Position numbers and translations under genes: made by a program
Notes under the pieces: model-generated
Seen by the model: the letters and a program-made list of their open reading frames with translations, nothing else
Told to the model about the DNA's origin: nothing
Databases searched by the model: none
Part shown: positions 24,448 to 33,666 of the stretch, piece by piece
How positions within the stretch are numbered: the stretch's first letter is position 1
How the letters are laid out: every line of letters begins with the position of its first letter
Assembly (NCBI RefSeq): GCF_032190615.1
Contig: NZ_JAVLAT010000002.1
Location: 672,001-736,000, forward strand
DNA: 64,000 nucleotides
Direction: 5' to 3'
DNA from: Brucella pseudogrignonensis
GTDB lineage: Bacteria; Pseudomonadota; Alphaproteobacteria; Rhizobiales; Rhizobiaceae

Positions 24448-26361
24448 TCAGAATAGCGGATGACGGCGTGCCTGCACAGCAAAGCGCAGCCAATCCTTTT
24501 CCGATGCTGGGGTCCATGCAGCTTCCGCGACCGCCAAAAGGCGCGGGAAGGTGAGGTCATTGAAATAGGCATGCGTGGTGAAATGTTCACACCAGATACA
24601 TGCCTGAACGCCTTTGAGATGCTGCGCCAGTTCCGGCGGGAAATCACCAGCAGCTTCGTAGGCATAGCTTTCTTCTGGCGTGGAAGCGCCCGCCCAGCCA
24701 GCGCCCGGTTCCCACCAGTTATGCGACTGCGCCATATCAAGATAATAGGCCTGACCCGGCGTCATGACGACGTCATAACCCTGCTTTGCTAGCTCAATGC
24801 CGATTTCTGGTGCCTGCCATGCCATCAGCAAAGTGCCTTCCGGCTGTACGCCGCCGCCATGCGCGACTTCGTTCCAGCCAGCGAGAACACGACCGCGCTG
24901 TTCCAGCATGATCTTGAGCTTGCGCATGAACCATGATTGCAGTTCAAAGGTGCCTTCAAGCCCTTCGCGTTCCATCAATTCGCATGCAAGCGGTGAGCCA
25001 ATCCACGAATTGTCGGCCACTTCGTCGCCGCCGATATGGATATAGCGCCCCGGGAAGAGAGCGACGATATTGTCAAGGATTGTCTTCACAAATTCCCATG
25101 TCGCTGGCATGGCTGGGTTGAGCGCATTATTCGTGAAGCCCTGAACGGTTTTGTAAGACTCATTGGCTTCATTGCGATCCTGAAGATACGGCAGAGCGGT
25201 TAGTACTGCCTTGCAATGGCCGGGCATGTCGACTTCCGGTACCACTTCGATGCCAAGTGATTGCGCATGTGCAACCACTAAGCGGATTTGTTCCTGGGTA
25301 TAAAAGCCGTGCGACGGTTCAGTCGTATCGCCAAGCTGCGGCAACATCGCACTGTTCGGAGCGCGGGTTGCGCCAATCCTTGTCAGTTCCGGCAGTTCCG
25401 GAATTTCAATGCGCCATGCTTCATCGTCGGTCAGATGCCAATGGAAGGTGTTGAGGCGATACCAGGCCATGATGTCGAGGAAGCGCTTAACTTCATCATG
25501 AGTCCAGAAGTGACGCGAAACGTCCAGAAGGCAGCCGCGCCAATCATGGCGTGGCGCATCTTCAATGCGGCCAGAAACGGGAAATTTGAAGCGTTCTGCC
25601 TCCTGCTTTGCACCATCAAGAATTTGTGCCAGAGCGATAAGACCATGGCGCGTGCCATCGGCATCAGAGGCAGTAACCGTGATTAGCTCAGCCGTGAAAT
25701 CGATGCTGAAGCCGCTTTTCTTGATGCCCGTGTCGGTTCTGATCGCAACAGCGCGGCCGCCTTCAACTGCTTTCAGCGAAAAGACCTGACGTGCCTGCGG
25801 GAACAGTCGTGCATGAAGCTCCTCAACCAGCGAAAGCGCACGCAGACCTGAAAGGTCGGTGCCCTCTGCGGGATGCAGAGCAATTGGTGTGCTGCCTGCC
25901 TCAGCCTCGAACTTCACGGGCCATGGTAGTAGGGCAAACGGAAGCGTAAGACGGCCTTCTGGCAGACGCGGGCCGGGCAGAGGGAGGTTCTGACCCGAAA
26001 GTGCAAGTTCGCCGGTCTCAATGTGGATTAAACGGCCATCGGCACATTTGAGATAAGCCGTCTTCGCTCCGTCATTAACATGAAATGGTGAGCGATTAAG
26101 TGGTGCGACGCTCACCGTCCATGTTTCGCCCGGCTTCAATGTGAAGCCTTTGGGCGCAGCTATTTCGTTGAAGCTGCCATCATGCAGGACAAAATGTCCG
26201 TTCGTGATCTGTGGCTCTCCAACAATGCGGGTGATGCTGGTGTAGCAAAGTGAGAAATTGGTCAGTGTTTCATCCGACAGGTTAAACACTTCGATTGTCA
26301 TGGTTCCGGCTGGTGCGGGATTTGCGTTCCACGAATTTTCAAGTCGGAATAGGCTAGGCAT
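24448..26361 (-). CDS. Beta-N-acetylhexosaminidase, glycoside hydrolase family 20
   Basis: 637 residues from ATG at 26361, preferred over an upstream in-frame start because the region before it is low in coding character and GGTGGAG precedes it. An N-terminal beta domain and a GH20b-like domain precede the catalytic barrel, which carries DWRGCLLDVSRHFW and the catalytic Asp-Glu pair in HIGGDEVADNSW. The enzyme releases terminal GlcNAc or GalNAc by substrate-assisted catalysis. No signal peptide is visible, so it would act in the cytosol on imported oligosaccharides. It is the most upstream gene of the leftward hexosamine cluster. Confidence 0.9.
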   Translation of the reverse strand: MPSLFRLENSWNANPAPAGTMTIEVFNLSDETLTNFSLCYTSITRIVGEPQITNGHFVLHDGSFNEIAAPKGFTLKPGETWTVSVAPLNRSPFHVNDGAKTAYLKCADGRLIHIETGELALSGQNLPLPGPRLPEGRLTLPFALLPWPVKFEAEAGSTPIALHPAEGTDLSGLRALSLVEELHARLFPQARQVFSLKAVEGGRAVAIRTDTGIKKSGFSIDFTAELITVTASDADGTRHGLIALAQILDGAKQEAERFKFPVSGRIEDAPRHDWRGCLLDVSRHFWTHDEVKRFLDIMAWYRLNTFHWHLTDDEAWRIEIPELPELTRIGATRAPNSAMLPQLGDTTEPSHGFYTQEQIRLVVAHAQSLGIEVVPEVDMPGHCKAVLTALPYLQDRNEANESYKTVQGFTNNALNPAMPATWEFVKTILDNIVALFPGRYIHIGGDEVADNSWIGSPLACELMEREGLEGTFELQSWFMRKLKIMLEQRGRVLAGWNEVAHGGGVQPEGTLLMAWQAPEIGIELAKQGYDVVMTPGQAYYLDMAQSHNWWEPGAGWAGASTPEESYAYEAAGDFPPELAQHLKGVQACIWCEHFTTHAYFNDLTFPRLLAVAEAAWTPASEKDWLRFAVQARRHPLF

Positions 26362-26926
26362 GCAATTCTCCACCAGCAGATTTGTGCGCATTCCGAAAGA
26401 TAAACCTGTTTTCGGTGAGCGCGTTTTAGATAAGTGAGATCCCGCTGAGTCTTCGTCGGCTTGGCCACAAATCATGCGGGATAGAGGCCTTGGCCTTGTT
26501 AGCAACTATATCATCGTCTTCAATGGATTTTGTCCATCCTAAAATTTAGCCGTTTGTAATTTAATGGTTATTAAATTCCTTTGTTGCGAATTCTGCATGA
26601 CGTCATGCGCTTCGTGCAGCCAGAATTTATAACAAAAGTACATCATTTCTTGTCAGTCCGATCTGCTTATTGCGAAATCGTAAATCCATTAAATTCCTGT
26701 TTTTATTTATTAAAATTGCAATCTTAATGCGGAATGATTGCAATTTGTACATATTGAACAGATTTCGAGCAATTTGATTTCTTTTAAGGCAGATGGCCGG
26801 AATGCTATTTCTGGACCTCATCAAGTCTGTGTGAAAAGTTTTGGTTTTGCTAAATTCCTTGTGTTTTTTCTTGACATTTTGTGGTGATAATTTTCATCTT
26901 ACTAAAAAATCGATTGGGAGTTTATC
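26362..26926. promoter_or_regulatory. AT-rich divergent promoter region of the hexosaminidase and ABC-importer operons
   Basis: This 565-base stretch is much more AT-rich than the flanking genes and holds no convincing coding sequence. TTGACA at 26871-26876 is a good -35 element for the rightward operon, with a weak -10-like TCATCT at 26894-26899. The element TTCCTTGTGTT at 26855-26865 lies immediately upstream of it and matches the repeat before the chimeric regulator. The remainder, including short AT-rich inverted repeats, is unexplained. Confidence 0.6.
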
Positions 26927-28081
26927 GTGAAAGTCGGCATTGTAGGACTGGGCTATCGTCTGGGTTATTTGGGTTTTGTCTTCAATGCACTTGATCCCGA
27001 GTTCGAGATTGTCGGCTATGTAGACCCTGCGCCTGCGGGCATGGCAGAGCTGGATGAGCATGGCATTTCGGCTGGCAAGCAATATGCGACGCCGGAAGAG
27101 CTGATCGCTAATGAAACGTTCGATCTTCTGATGATCGGCTCTCCAAACCATATGCATCTTGATCATATTCGTGTGGGTCTTGAAGCAGGTCTTACCGTTT
27201 TCACCGAAAAGCCGATTGTGTCGTCTATTGAGCAGACTTATGCGCTGGCTGAGCTTCTTGCCAAACACGGTCAGGAGCGTTTGCTGGTCGGTCTCGTGCT
27301 GCGCTATGCGCCGATGTATCGCGATTTGATGCAGGCCAAGACCGACGGTTTGCTGGGCAATATCGTTTCGGTTGAAGCCGCAGAGCACATCTATCCATAT
27401 CACGGCGCATTCTTCATGCGCGACTGGCGCCGCTATTCAAAGTGGTCGGGCAGCTTCCTTCTTGAGAAGTGCTGTCACGATCTCGATCTCTACAACAGCG
27501 TGATCGGCTCGCGCCCTGAGCGTGTTGCAAGCTTTGGTGGCCGCAAGACCTTCATTCCGGAAAATGATCCACGCCGTGAAGGCATCAACGACATGTCACT
27601 GTTCCATCGCAAGCCGACCGGCTGGGAAGGTTCGGACAAGGTTTTTGATTCCGATGGTGACATCATCGATCATCAGGTTGCGATCATTGAATATGCCAAT
27701 GGTGTCGGCATGAACTTCCACACCAATCTGAATGCGCCGGACCAGTTCCGCCGTTTTGCGATTTTCGGAACGCGCGGTCAGGCTGAGGGCGACTTCATTC
27801 GCGGTTATTTCGATGTGCATGAAGTGCTGAACGAAAAGCGCACTATTCACAAGGAATATGCGACACGCACCGAGCTTTCGCAGCATTACGGTGCGGATGA
27901 GAAAATGGCGGAAGAAGTGATCGCCCATGTCATGCATGGCGGACCACTGCCTGTTTCGCCGCTTGATGCGATGGAAGCGGGCATTCTTGCCATGGCAATG
28001 GATGAAGCGCGTGAAAAGCGCACGGTCATCGATCTGCGTCCCGTCTGGGATCGCTTCGACACAGCACTTCAGAAAGTTTGA
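26927..28081 (+). CDS. Gfo/Idh/MocA family oxidoreductase
   Basis: 384 residues. The start is GTG at 26927 with GGGAG six bases ahead. An N-terminal Rossmann fold begins KVGIVGLGYRLGYLGF, and the conserved TEKPI motif near residue 94 marks the family. The C-terminal alpha/beta domain would bind the sugar. Such enzymes oxidise, reduce or epimerise sugars or inositols with NAD(P). It leads an operon with a carbohydrate ABC importer, nine bases ahead of the first permease. Its substrate is probably the imported sugar or an oxidised derivative, but cannot be named. Confidence 0.87.
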   Translation: MKVGIVGLGYRLGYLGFVFNALDPEFEIVGYVDPAPAGMAELDEHGISAGKQYATPEELIANETFDLLMIGSPNHMHLDHIRVGLEAGLTVFTEKPIVSSIEQTYALAELLAKHGQERLLVGLVLRYAPMYRDLMQAKTDGLLGNIVSVEAAEHIYPYHGAFFMRDWRRYSKWSGSFLLEKCCHDLDLYNSVIGSRPERVASFGGRKTFIPENDPRREGINDMSLFHRKPTGWEGSDKVFDSDGDIIDHQVAIIEYANGVGMNFHTNLNAPDQFRRFAIFGTRGQAEGDFIRGYFDVHEVLNEKRTIHKEYATRTELSQHYGADEKMAEEVIAHVMHGGPLPVSPLDAMEAGILAMAMDEAREKRTVIDLRPVWDRFDTALQKV

Positions 28082-28089
28082 CCTGATAC

Positions 28090-28974
28090 ATGGGAATGCA
28101 ACGCTCCAAAGTCATCTTTGCTTGGGTCATGCTTGCACCGGCACTTATCTATGTGCTGGCAATCGTCGCCTATCCGCTGATCGACACTTTCATCCTGTCC
28201 TTCACCGACGCATCGCTGCGTCGCACGACCAATTGGGTCGGCTGGGCTAACTACGACAAGATCGCCAATGCGCAGTTTATGGCTGTTATTGGCCGGACAT
28301 TCGTCTGGACGTTCTTTTCGGTGTTGATGAAGATCACGATTGGCATGTTTGGAGCGGTGCTTCTCAATATGGCTTTGCCGGGGCGTGCATTGTTCCGCCT
28401 GATGATTATGCCACCGTGGATCGTGCCAATGGCTATCGGCATTTTCATGTGGAGCTGGATGTATAATGGCCAGTTCGGCATGATTTCGGGCATGCTTCAG
28501 CGCTTTGGGCTGGTCGATGGACCGGTTGCATTCCTCGCTTATGGCAACACGGCTTTCTGGGCAACGATTGTCACGGACGTCTGGATCGGTGTGCCGATGG
28601 TGACGCTCTATTTCTTGGCGGCCCTTCAGGCGATCCCGAAAGATCTCTATGAAGCCGCTTGGACTGATGGCGCAGGTCGCATGTATCGCTTCCGCCGGGT
28701 GACGCTGCCGCTGATGCTGCCAGCCATCATCACCATGTCGATGCTCTCGACCATTGCGACATTCAACTCGTTCGACATCATCTGGATTTTGACGCAGGGC
28801 GGCCCGAACGGTTCGACCACCACGATGATTATCGACACCTATCAGACGGCTATTGGCTCGAAGCGTTATGGCGAAGGTGCGGCGCGTGCCGTCACCATCT
28901 GCATATTCCTGTCGCTGTTCTGCCTTGCCTATTTCCGTGTCACGCGGCGCATCAACCCCGAAAAACTTGCGTAA
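28090..28974 (+). CDS. Carbohydrate ABC transporter permease, MalF/UgpA type
   Basis: 294 residues with six expected membrane helices. The cytoplasmic EAA loop reads EAAWTDGAGRMYRFRRVTLPLMLP, the site that docks on the ATPase. A second in-frame ATG two codons downstream could be the true start. It pairs with the MalG-type permease 11 bases downstream to form the channel of a CUT1-family importer. Confidence 0.92.
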   Translation: MGMQRSKVIFAWVMLAPALIYVLAIVAYPLIDTFILSFTDASLRRTTNWVGWANYDKIANAQFMAVIGRTFVWTFFSVLMKITIGMFGAVLLNMALPGRALFRLMIMPPWIVPMAIGIFMWSWMYNGQFGMISGMLQRFGLVDGPVAFLAYGNTAFWATIVTDVWIGVPMVTLYFLAALQAIPKDLYEAAWTDGAGRMYRFRRVTLPLMLPAIITMSMLSTIATFNSFDIIWILTQGGPNGSTTTMIIDTYQTAIGSKRYGEGAARAVTICIFLSLFCLAYFRVTRRINPEKLA

Positions 28975-28985
28975 GGGGAAACATA

Positions 28986-29852
28986 ATGAGCCAACCGCAA
29001 AATACACCGCTTATCGACCGCTATACGTGGATTGAAAAAATTGGTGCTTATGTAGGCATTGCGATCTTTATGATCTTCCTGCTCGCACCATTCTTTGAAG
29101 GGTTTCTGGTTTCATTGAAGCCATTAAACCAGCTGTTCTCTTCGCCCTATCGGTTCTGGCCGGAAAATGGCAGTTTTGATGCCTATTTTTCGATGTGGAA
29201 GAGCGTTCCGCAATTCGGACGCTACATCTTCAACTCGTTCTTTATCTCGTCAGTGGTCACAATCATTGTGCTGCTTCTGGTGGTGCCTGCGGCTTACGCC
29301 TTCTCACGTTTTGAGTTTCGTGGGGCAGGGCTGATCCTTGGCGGTTTTCTGGCAATCAATATGTTTTCAGGCGCGGTTCTGCTGATCCCGCTGTTCCGCC
29401 TGATGCGCAGTTTTCAGCTTCTCAACACCTATGCCGCGATGATCGTGCCGGGCGTTGCCTTCCTTATTCCGGCGGCGATCTGGCTGCTGCGCACTTATAT
29501 GATGCGTATTCCGCGTGAGTTGAATGAAGCTGCCTATATGGATGGCGCAAGTCACTTCTACACATTGCGCCGGGTTATCCTGCCGATCGCCATGCCGGGT
29601 ATCATCGTTGTGGCGATCACCACCTTCATCGGGGCCTATGCGCAGCAGTTTATCTTCGCGCTGACGTTCAATTCCAAGGCGGAATACATGCCGCTGCCGG
29701 TAGGCCTCTTTGCCTTCTTCGGCAAGCAGGAAGTCGTCTGGAATGAGCTGATGGCGGCGTCTTTTGTGGGCATCGCACCAGCGATGATCATCATCTTCTT
29801 ACTACAGCGCTATCTGGTCGGAGGACTGACCGCAGGTGCTGTGAAGCAATAA
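28986..29852 (+). CDS. Carbohydrate ABC transporter permease, MalG/UgpE type
   Basis: 288 residues, six expected membrane helices, with the EAA loop EAAYMDGASHFYTLRRVILPIAMPG. A GGGGAAAC ribosome site lies just upstream. It is the second half of the importer channel and is followed by the binding-protein gene after 42 bases. Confidence 0.92.
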   Translation: MSQPQNTPLIDRYTWIEKIGAYVGIAIFMIFLLAPFFEGFLVSLKPLNQLFSSPYRFWPENGSFDAYFSMWKSVPQFGRYIFNSFFISSVVTIIVLLLVVPAAYAFSRFEFRGAGLILGGFLAINMFSGAVLLIPLFRLMRSFQLLNTYAAMIVPGVAFLIPAAIWLLRTYMMRIPRELNEAAYMDGASHFYTLRRVILPIAMPGIIVVAITTFIGAYAQQFIFALTFNSKAEYMPLPVGLFAFFGKQEVVWNELMAASFVGIAPAMIIIFLLQRYLVGGLTAGAVKQ

Positions 29853-29894
29853 CAATCCGTCTAAAGATCTATCATCATAAGGGAGTTTTCAGAG

Positions 29895-31127
29895 GTGACG
29901 ACGATATTTAAAATGGGAGCTGCGGCGCTCGTTCTCGCAGGCAGCACGATGCTTGGCACGCTCGGTGCATCGGCAGCACAGCAGGAGATCTCGTGGATCT
30001 ATTGCGGCGACAAGCTCGACAAGACACACGACAAATACATCAAGGCCTGGGAAGAAAAGAACCCGGATTGGAAGATCGCTGTTGAAGTTGTCGGCTGGGC
30101 ACAGTGCCAGGACAAGGCAACGACGCTTGCAGCCGCAGGTACGCCGCCAGCAATCGCTTACGTCGGCTCGCGCACGCTCAAGGAATTTGCTGACAACGAC
30201 ATGATCGTGTCTGTTCCGATGACGGACGAAGAAAAAAGCGCTTATTTCCCACATGTGGTTGAAACCGTTACCTATGACGGCACCCAGTGGGGCGTACCAA
30301 TCGCGCTTTCGACCAAGGTTCTTTACTGGAACAAGGACCTGTTCAAGCAGGCTGGTCTTGATCCAGAACAGCCACCACGCACATGGGCTGAAGAAATCGA
30401 ATTCGCCAAGGTCATCAAAGAAAAGACCGGCATTCCGGGCTATGGCCTGTCTGCTAAGACCTTCGACAACACCGTTCACCAGTTCCTGCATTGGGTTTAC
30501 ACCAATGACGGCAAGATCGTGAACGATAAGGGCGAAGTCGTCATCGACAACCCGCAGGTTCTTGCAGCACTCAATGCCTATAACGACATCAAGTCCTATT
30601 CGCAGGAAGGTCCAACCGCCTACGAACAGAACGAAGTGCGCGCGATCTTCCTCGACGGCAAAGTTGGTATGATTCAGGGCGGTTCGGGTGCTGCTGTTCG
30701 TTTGCAGGATTCCAAGTTCAATTGGGGCATTGCAACACTCCCCGTTGGTCCTGATTCAAAAGGTCCGGGCACGCTCGTCATCACTGACAGTCTTGCCGTG
30801 TTCAAGGATTCCGGCGTTGAAGAAAAGGCAGCCGAGTTTGCCAAATACATCACGTCACCTGCAATTCAGGAAGAGTATGAACTGGCAACCGATGAAGGCC
30901 TGACGCCAATGCGTCCGTCACCAGCGGTTGATAAGGTCATGGTTGATATTCCTTACTGGCGTCCGCTAATCGAAGGCATTCAGTATGGTGGTGCAGAGCC
31001 GCTTTTCACTGATTGGCGCGGTTTCCAGAATGTCATGATCGCTATGGTTCAGTCCGTTGTCACAGGCGATGCAAAGCCTGAAGACGCGCTAAAGAAGGCC
31101 GATCAAGAGCTGAAGAACCTTAAATAA
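29895..31127 (+). CDS. Carbohydrate ABC transporter, periplasmic binding protein
   Basis: 410 residues, CUT1 type. The start is GTG at 29895 with GGGAG at the right distance. Residues 1-26 are a signal peptide ending ASA, and the mature protein starts near AQQEISWIYCG. The typical hinge segment WGVPIALSTKVLYWNKDLFKQAG is present. It delivers a mono- or oligosaccharide to the two permeases. A strong hairpin follows the gene, which usually keeps binding-protein message more abundant than that of later genes. Confidence 0.92.
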   Translation: MTTIFKMGAAALVLAGSTMLGTLGASAAQQEISWIYCGDKLDKTHDKYIKAWEEKNPDWKIAVEVVGWAQCQDKATTLAAAGTPPAIAYVGSRTLKEFADNDMIVSVPMTDEEKSAYFPHVVETVTYDGTQWGVPIALSTKVLYWNKDLFKQAGLDPEQPPRTWAEEIEFAKVIKEKTGIPGYGLSAKTFDNTVHQFLHWVYTNDGKIVNDKGEVVIDNPQVLAALNAYNDIKSYSQEGPTAYEQNEVRAIFLDGKVGMIQGGSGAAVRLQDSKFNWGIATLPVGPDSKGPGTLVITDSLAVFKDSGVEEKAAEFAKYITSPAIQEEYELATDEGLTPMRPSPAVDKVMVDIPYWRPLIEGIQYGGAEPLFTDWRGFQNVMIAMVQSVVTGDAKPEDALKKADQELKNLK

Positions 31128-31139
31128 AACTGAGATAGA

Positions 31140-31170
31140 ACCGCCCTGCCGGATCATTCAGCAGGGCGGT
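31140..31170 (+). terminator. Intercistronic hairpin after the binding-protein gene
   Basis: ACCGCCCTGC and GCAGGGCGGT form a perfect ten-base stem, 13 bases after the binding-protein stop and 34 bases before the ATPase start. There is no T-run, so it probably acts in message stabilisation or partial termination. Confidence 0.6.
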
Positions 31171-31203
31171 ACGACAACGAGTTTTCGGCCGCAGGAGAGC
31201 AGC

Positions 31204-32316
31204 GTGGGAAAATTATCCCTCAAGAATATTGTCAAGAGCTTCGGCCAGTTTGACGTCGTCAAGAACGTATCCCTTGAAGTGAACGAAGGCGAGTTCATGG
31301 TCTTTGTCGGACCATCGGGCTGCGGCAAGTCCACGCTTCTGCGCATGATCGCAGGCCTTGAGGATACGACGTCTGGCGATATTGTCATCGATGAGAAGCG
31401 CGTCAATGACCTGCCTCCGGTCAAGCGCGGCATCGCGATGGTGTTCCAGAGCTATGCGCTCTATCCGCATATGAGCGTTTACGAAAATATCGCATTCCCG
31501 CTGCGCGTCGAAGGTGCTGATAACGCGACCATCAAGCGCAAAGTAGAACATGCGGCCTCAATCCTGCATCTCGATCAGCGCCTTGAACAAAAGCCCGGCA
31601 TGTTGTCCGGTGGCCAGCGTCAGCGCGTGGCGATTGGCCGTGCGATTGTTCGTGAGCCGAAGATTTTCCTGTTCGATGAACCGCTTTCCAACCTCGATGC
31701 AGCGCTTCGTGCCGACATGCGTATCGAGCTGACCAAGCTGCACAAGCAGCTTGGCGCAACCATGATTTATGTGACGCATGATCAGGTTGAAGCCATGACC
31801 ATGGCTGATCGCATCGTGGTGCTTGAAGGTGGCAACATCTCGCAGGTTGGTACGCCGCTCGAACTTTACAACAAGCCGCGTAACAGCTTCGTTGCAGGCT
31901 TTATCGGTAACCCGCGTATGAATATGCTGCCGGTCACCTTTGCTGGTTTTGAGAGCAACGGCTATGCGCGTGTTAAGCTCGGAAACAACGAATTGGTTCT
32001 GCCGGTTCTTTGCGAAGAAGCCGCGCGTCCAGACGTCGGCCAGACGCTTACACTGGGCATTCGTCCTGAGCATGTCGAAATCGGTGACGGTGAAGTTGCA
32101 ATCACGGTGCAGCCATCTGTTGTTGAGCGCCTTGGTCAGCAGACAATCGTTTACAGCACTCCGGAAGGCATGAGCGAGACGTTCTGCATCATTACGCCGG
32201 GCACAGCACCGATCTCTGGTGATGCTTCGATCAAGGCAAGTTTTGATGCACAATCATGCCATTTGTTCGATCAGAATGGCATTGCCTTTACAAGACAGGG
32301 CGACTTCTCGAATTAA
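31204..32316 (+). CDS. Carbohydrate ABC transporter ATP-binding protein, UgpC/MsmK type
   Basis: 370 residues. The start is GTG at 31204. The Walker A motif is GPSGCGKST (residues 36-44), the signature is LSGGQRQRVAIGRA, and the Walker B motif is IFLFDEPLSNLDA. A C-terminal OB-fold (TOBE) regulatory domain begins near residue 240, with the family segment LGIRPEHVEIGD. It energises the importer encoded just upstream and is the last gene of the operon, ending 27 bases before a strong terminator. Confidence 0.93.
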   Translation: MGKLSLKNIVKSFGQFDVVKNVSLEVNEGEFMVFVGPSGCGKSTLLRMIAGLEDTTSGDIVIDEKRVNDLPPVKRGIAMVFQSYALYPHMSVYENIAFPLRVEGADNATIKRKVEHAASILHLDQRLEQKPGMLSGGQRQRVAIGRAIVREPKIFLFDEPLSNLDAALRADMRIELTKLHKQLGATMIYVTHDQVEAMTMADRIVVLEGGNISQVGTPLELYNKPRNSFVAGFIGNPRMNMLPVTFAGFESNGYARVKLGNNELVLPVLCEEAARPDVGQTLTLGIRPEHVEIGDGEVAITVQPSVVERLGQQTIVYSTPEGMSETFCIITPGTAPISGDASIKASFDAQSCHLFDQNGIAFTRQGDFSN

Positions 32317-32342
32317 ACTTCGAGCTCCATTTGACGATAATA

Positions 32343-32370
32343 AAAAAGGGCGGAAATTCCGCCCTTTTTT
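32343..32370. terminator. Bidirectional terminator between the ABC operon and gatZ copy 2
   Basis: AAAAAAGGGCGGAA and TTCCGCCCTTTTTT flank one A, a long inverted repeat with A- and T-runs on both sides. It serves the rightward ABC operon and the convergent GatZ gene. The core and the following GTTAGTTTATTAATG-like sequence match those at 16955-16990, showing that the duplication included this terminator. Confidence 0.92.
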
Positions 32371-32379
32371 GTTAGTTTA

Positions 32380-33666
32380 TTAATGCGTACCGACTGCTTT
32401 GCCGTAAACCCGGATGACATTTCTGACGGCTTCGACCATCAGGGCATGCGGTGTGGCTTCAACCTTGCCGGCTGCAACAGCCGGATAAAGCGTGCCAAGA
32501 TACTGGCTGATCAGCGTTTCAGGAATTTTGCGACCTTCAAGGCGCTTGAGTAGGTCATTGACGGCAGCTGTGGCTTCCGGATGTGGCCAGTAATAACGAA
32601 TGCGGTCGCTATAGGAGAAATGGCGCTGAAGACGCAGTTCTTCCGCATCGCCATGATAATATTTCTCCCAGTTCTTGGGTTCGTTGAGAAGCAGCTTCTC
32701 AAGCTTGCCACGAACGGTCTCTTCTTCAGGCAGTTTGTCGAGGAAAGCTGCAATCTGATCAAGACCATAGAGTGCTTCACGCAGCGCAAACGTCAGACCC
32801 GGTCCAACTTTCAGAATGGCAAAGCCATCATGAACCAGAGCCGACAGCGCCTCAACCGGCTGATAGTCGGTTGAATGGGCTTCAAAGACAAACTGCGGGA
32901 CCTCATTGAGAACGCCGCTGAGAGCGGTCGCTTTTTCGCTATCGTAATAGACAACATTTTCATTGCCGAATTCCACGCCCGGTTGCACCACAACGCCGAT
33001 GGCGCGCGAGAAGGCATCTTCAAGGCCAAGGGCTGCAAAAGCCTTGCGGTGAATGGCGATGGTTTCAAGCGCCGCATCTGGTTTGGTCAGCTCCAGATCT
33101 TCGATCTCTTCCATCGCGCCGCCCGGGATCGGAACTTCCGTGCCGACAATATAGACAGGCAGATCAAAGCCGGACTCAGCGGCTGCTTTTTCTGCAACTT
33201 TTGCAAGACGCGCTGCACGTTCAGCAGTCACAGCATCAGGCAGTGCAACAGGTTCACCAGCGCAACCCATGGAGGTGTCGAGGTGGATTTTGGTAAAGCC
33301 TGCACGCACAAAGCCATCCATCATCACTTCGGATTTGGCCATGGCTTCTTCAGCTGACAAATGCTTCCACGGATTGGGGCCGAGGTGATCACCACCCAGA
33401 ATAAGGTGCTTGGTATCAAAGCCGAGACGCGCTGCGATGTCTTCGACAAAACGGCGGAAATCAGCCGGTGTCATGCCGGTATAGCCACCATCCTGATTGA
33501 CCTGATTGCAGGTGGCCTCGATCAGAACGTCGGTCTTGGTTGCAATGCCTTCAAGAAGGGCTGCTTCGATAACCAGAGGATGAGCCGAGCAGATCGAGGT
33601 GATGCCTCCCCGCGCACCGCTTGCATAACGCGTGGGAAGTTTGCTCAAGGTCTGAGTGCTGCTCAT
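32380..33666 (-). CDS. GatZ/KbaZ family protein, copy 2 (probable tagatose-6-phosphate 4-epimerase)
   Basis: 428 residues, identical to the copy at 16991-18277 except for 13 positions: seven within residues 6-18, and N244E, N247T, D316E, H345R, D377E and S391G (copy 1 to copy 2). Residues 19-243 are identical. The DNA is also nearly the same, including the downstream terminator and a few bases before the start. This copy overlaps the PfkB kinase gene by four bases and so belongs to the ribose-type ABC importer operon. A role as 4-epimerase after a tagatose kinase fits the absence of a GatY-type aldolase. The classic aldolase-subunit role would need a partner encoded elsewhere. Confidence 0.88.
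   Translation of the reverse strand: MSSTQTLSKLPTRYASGARGGITSICSAHPLVIEAALLEGIATKTDVLIEATCNQVNQDGGYTGMTPADFRRFVEDIAARLGFDTKHLILGGDHLGPNPWKHLSAEEAMAKSEVMMDGFVRAGFTKIHLDTSMGCAGEPVALPDAVTAERAARLAKVAEKAAAESGFDLPVYIVGTEVPIPGGAMEEIEDLELTKPDAALETIAIHRKAFAALGLEDAFSRAIGVVVQPGVEFGNENVVYYDSEKATALSGVLNEVPQFVFEAHSTDYQPVEALSALVHDGFAILKVGPGLTFALREALYGLDQIAAFLDKLPEEETVRGKLEKLLLNEPKNWEKYYHGDAEELRLQRHFSYSDRIRYYWPHPEATAAVNDLLKRLEGRKIPETLISQYLGTLYPAVAAGKVEATPHALMVEAVRNVIRVYGKAVGTH

Noticed and set aside
28069..29007. 312-codon open frame on the minus strand
   Set aside because: It mirrors the MalF-type permease gene; the His/Arg/Asp-rich product is typical of a shadow frame.
16955..32370. Composite transposon bounded by gatZ copies
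   Set aside because: The repeated units are direct copies of a gene and its terminator, without transposase genes or terminal inverted repeats.
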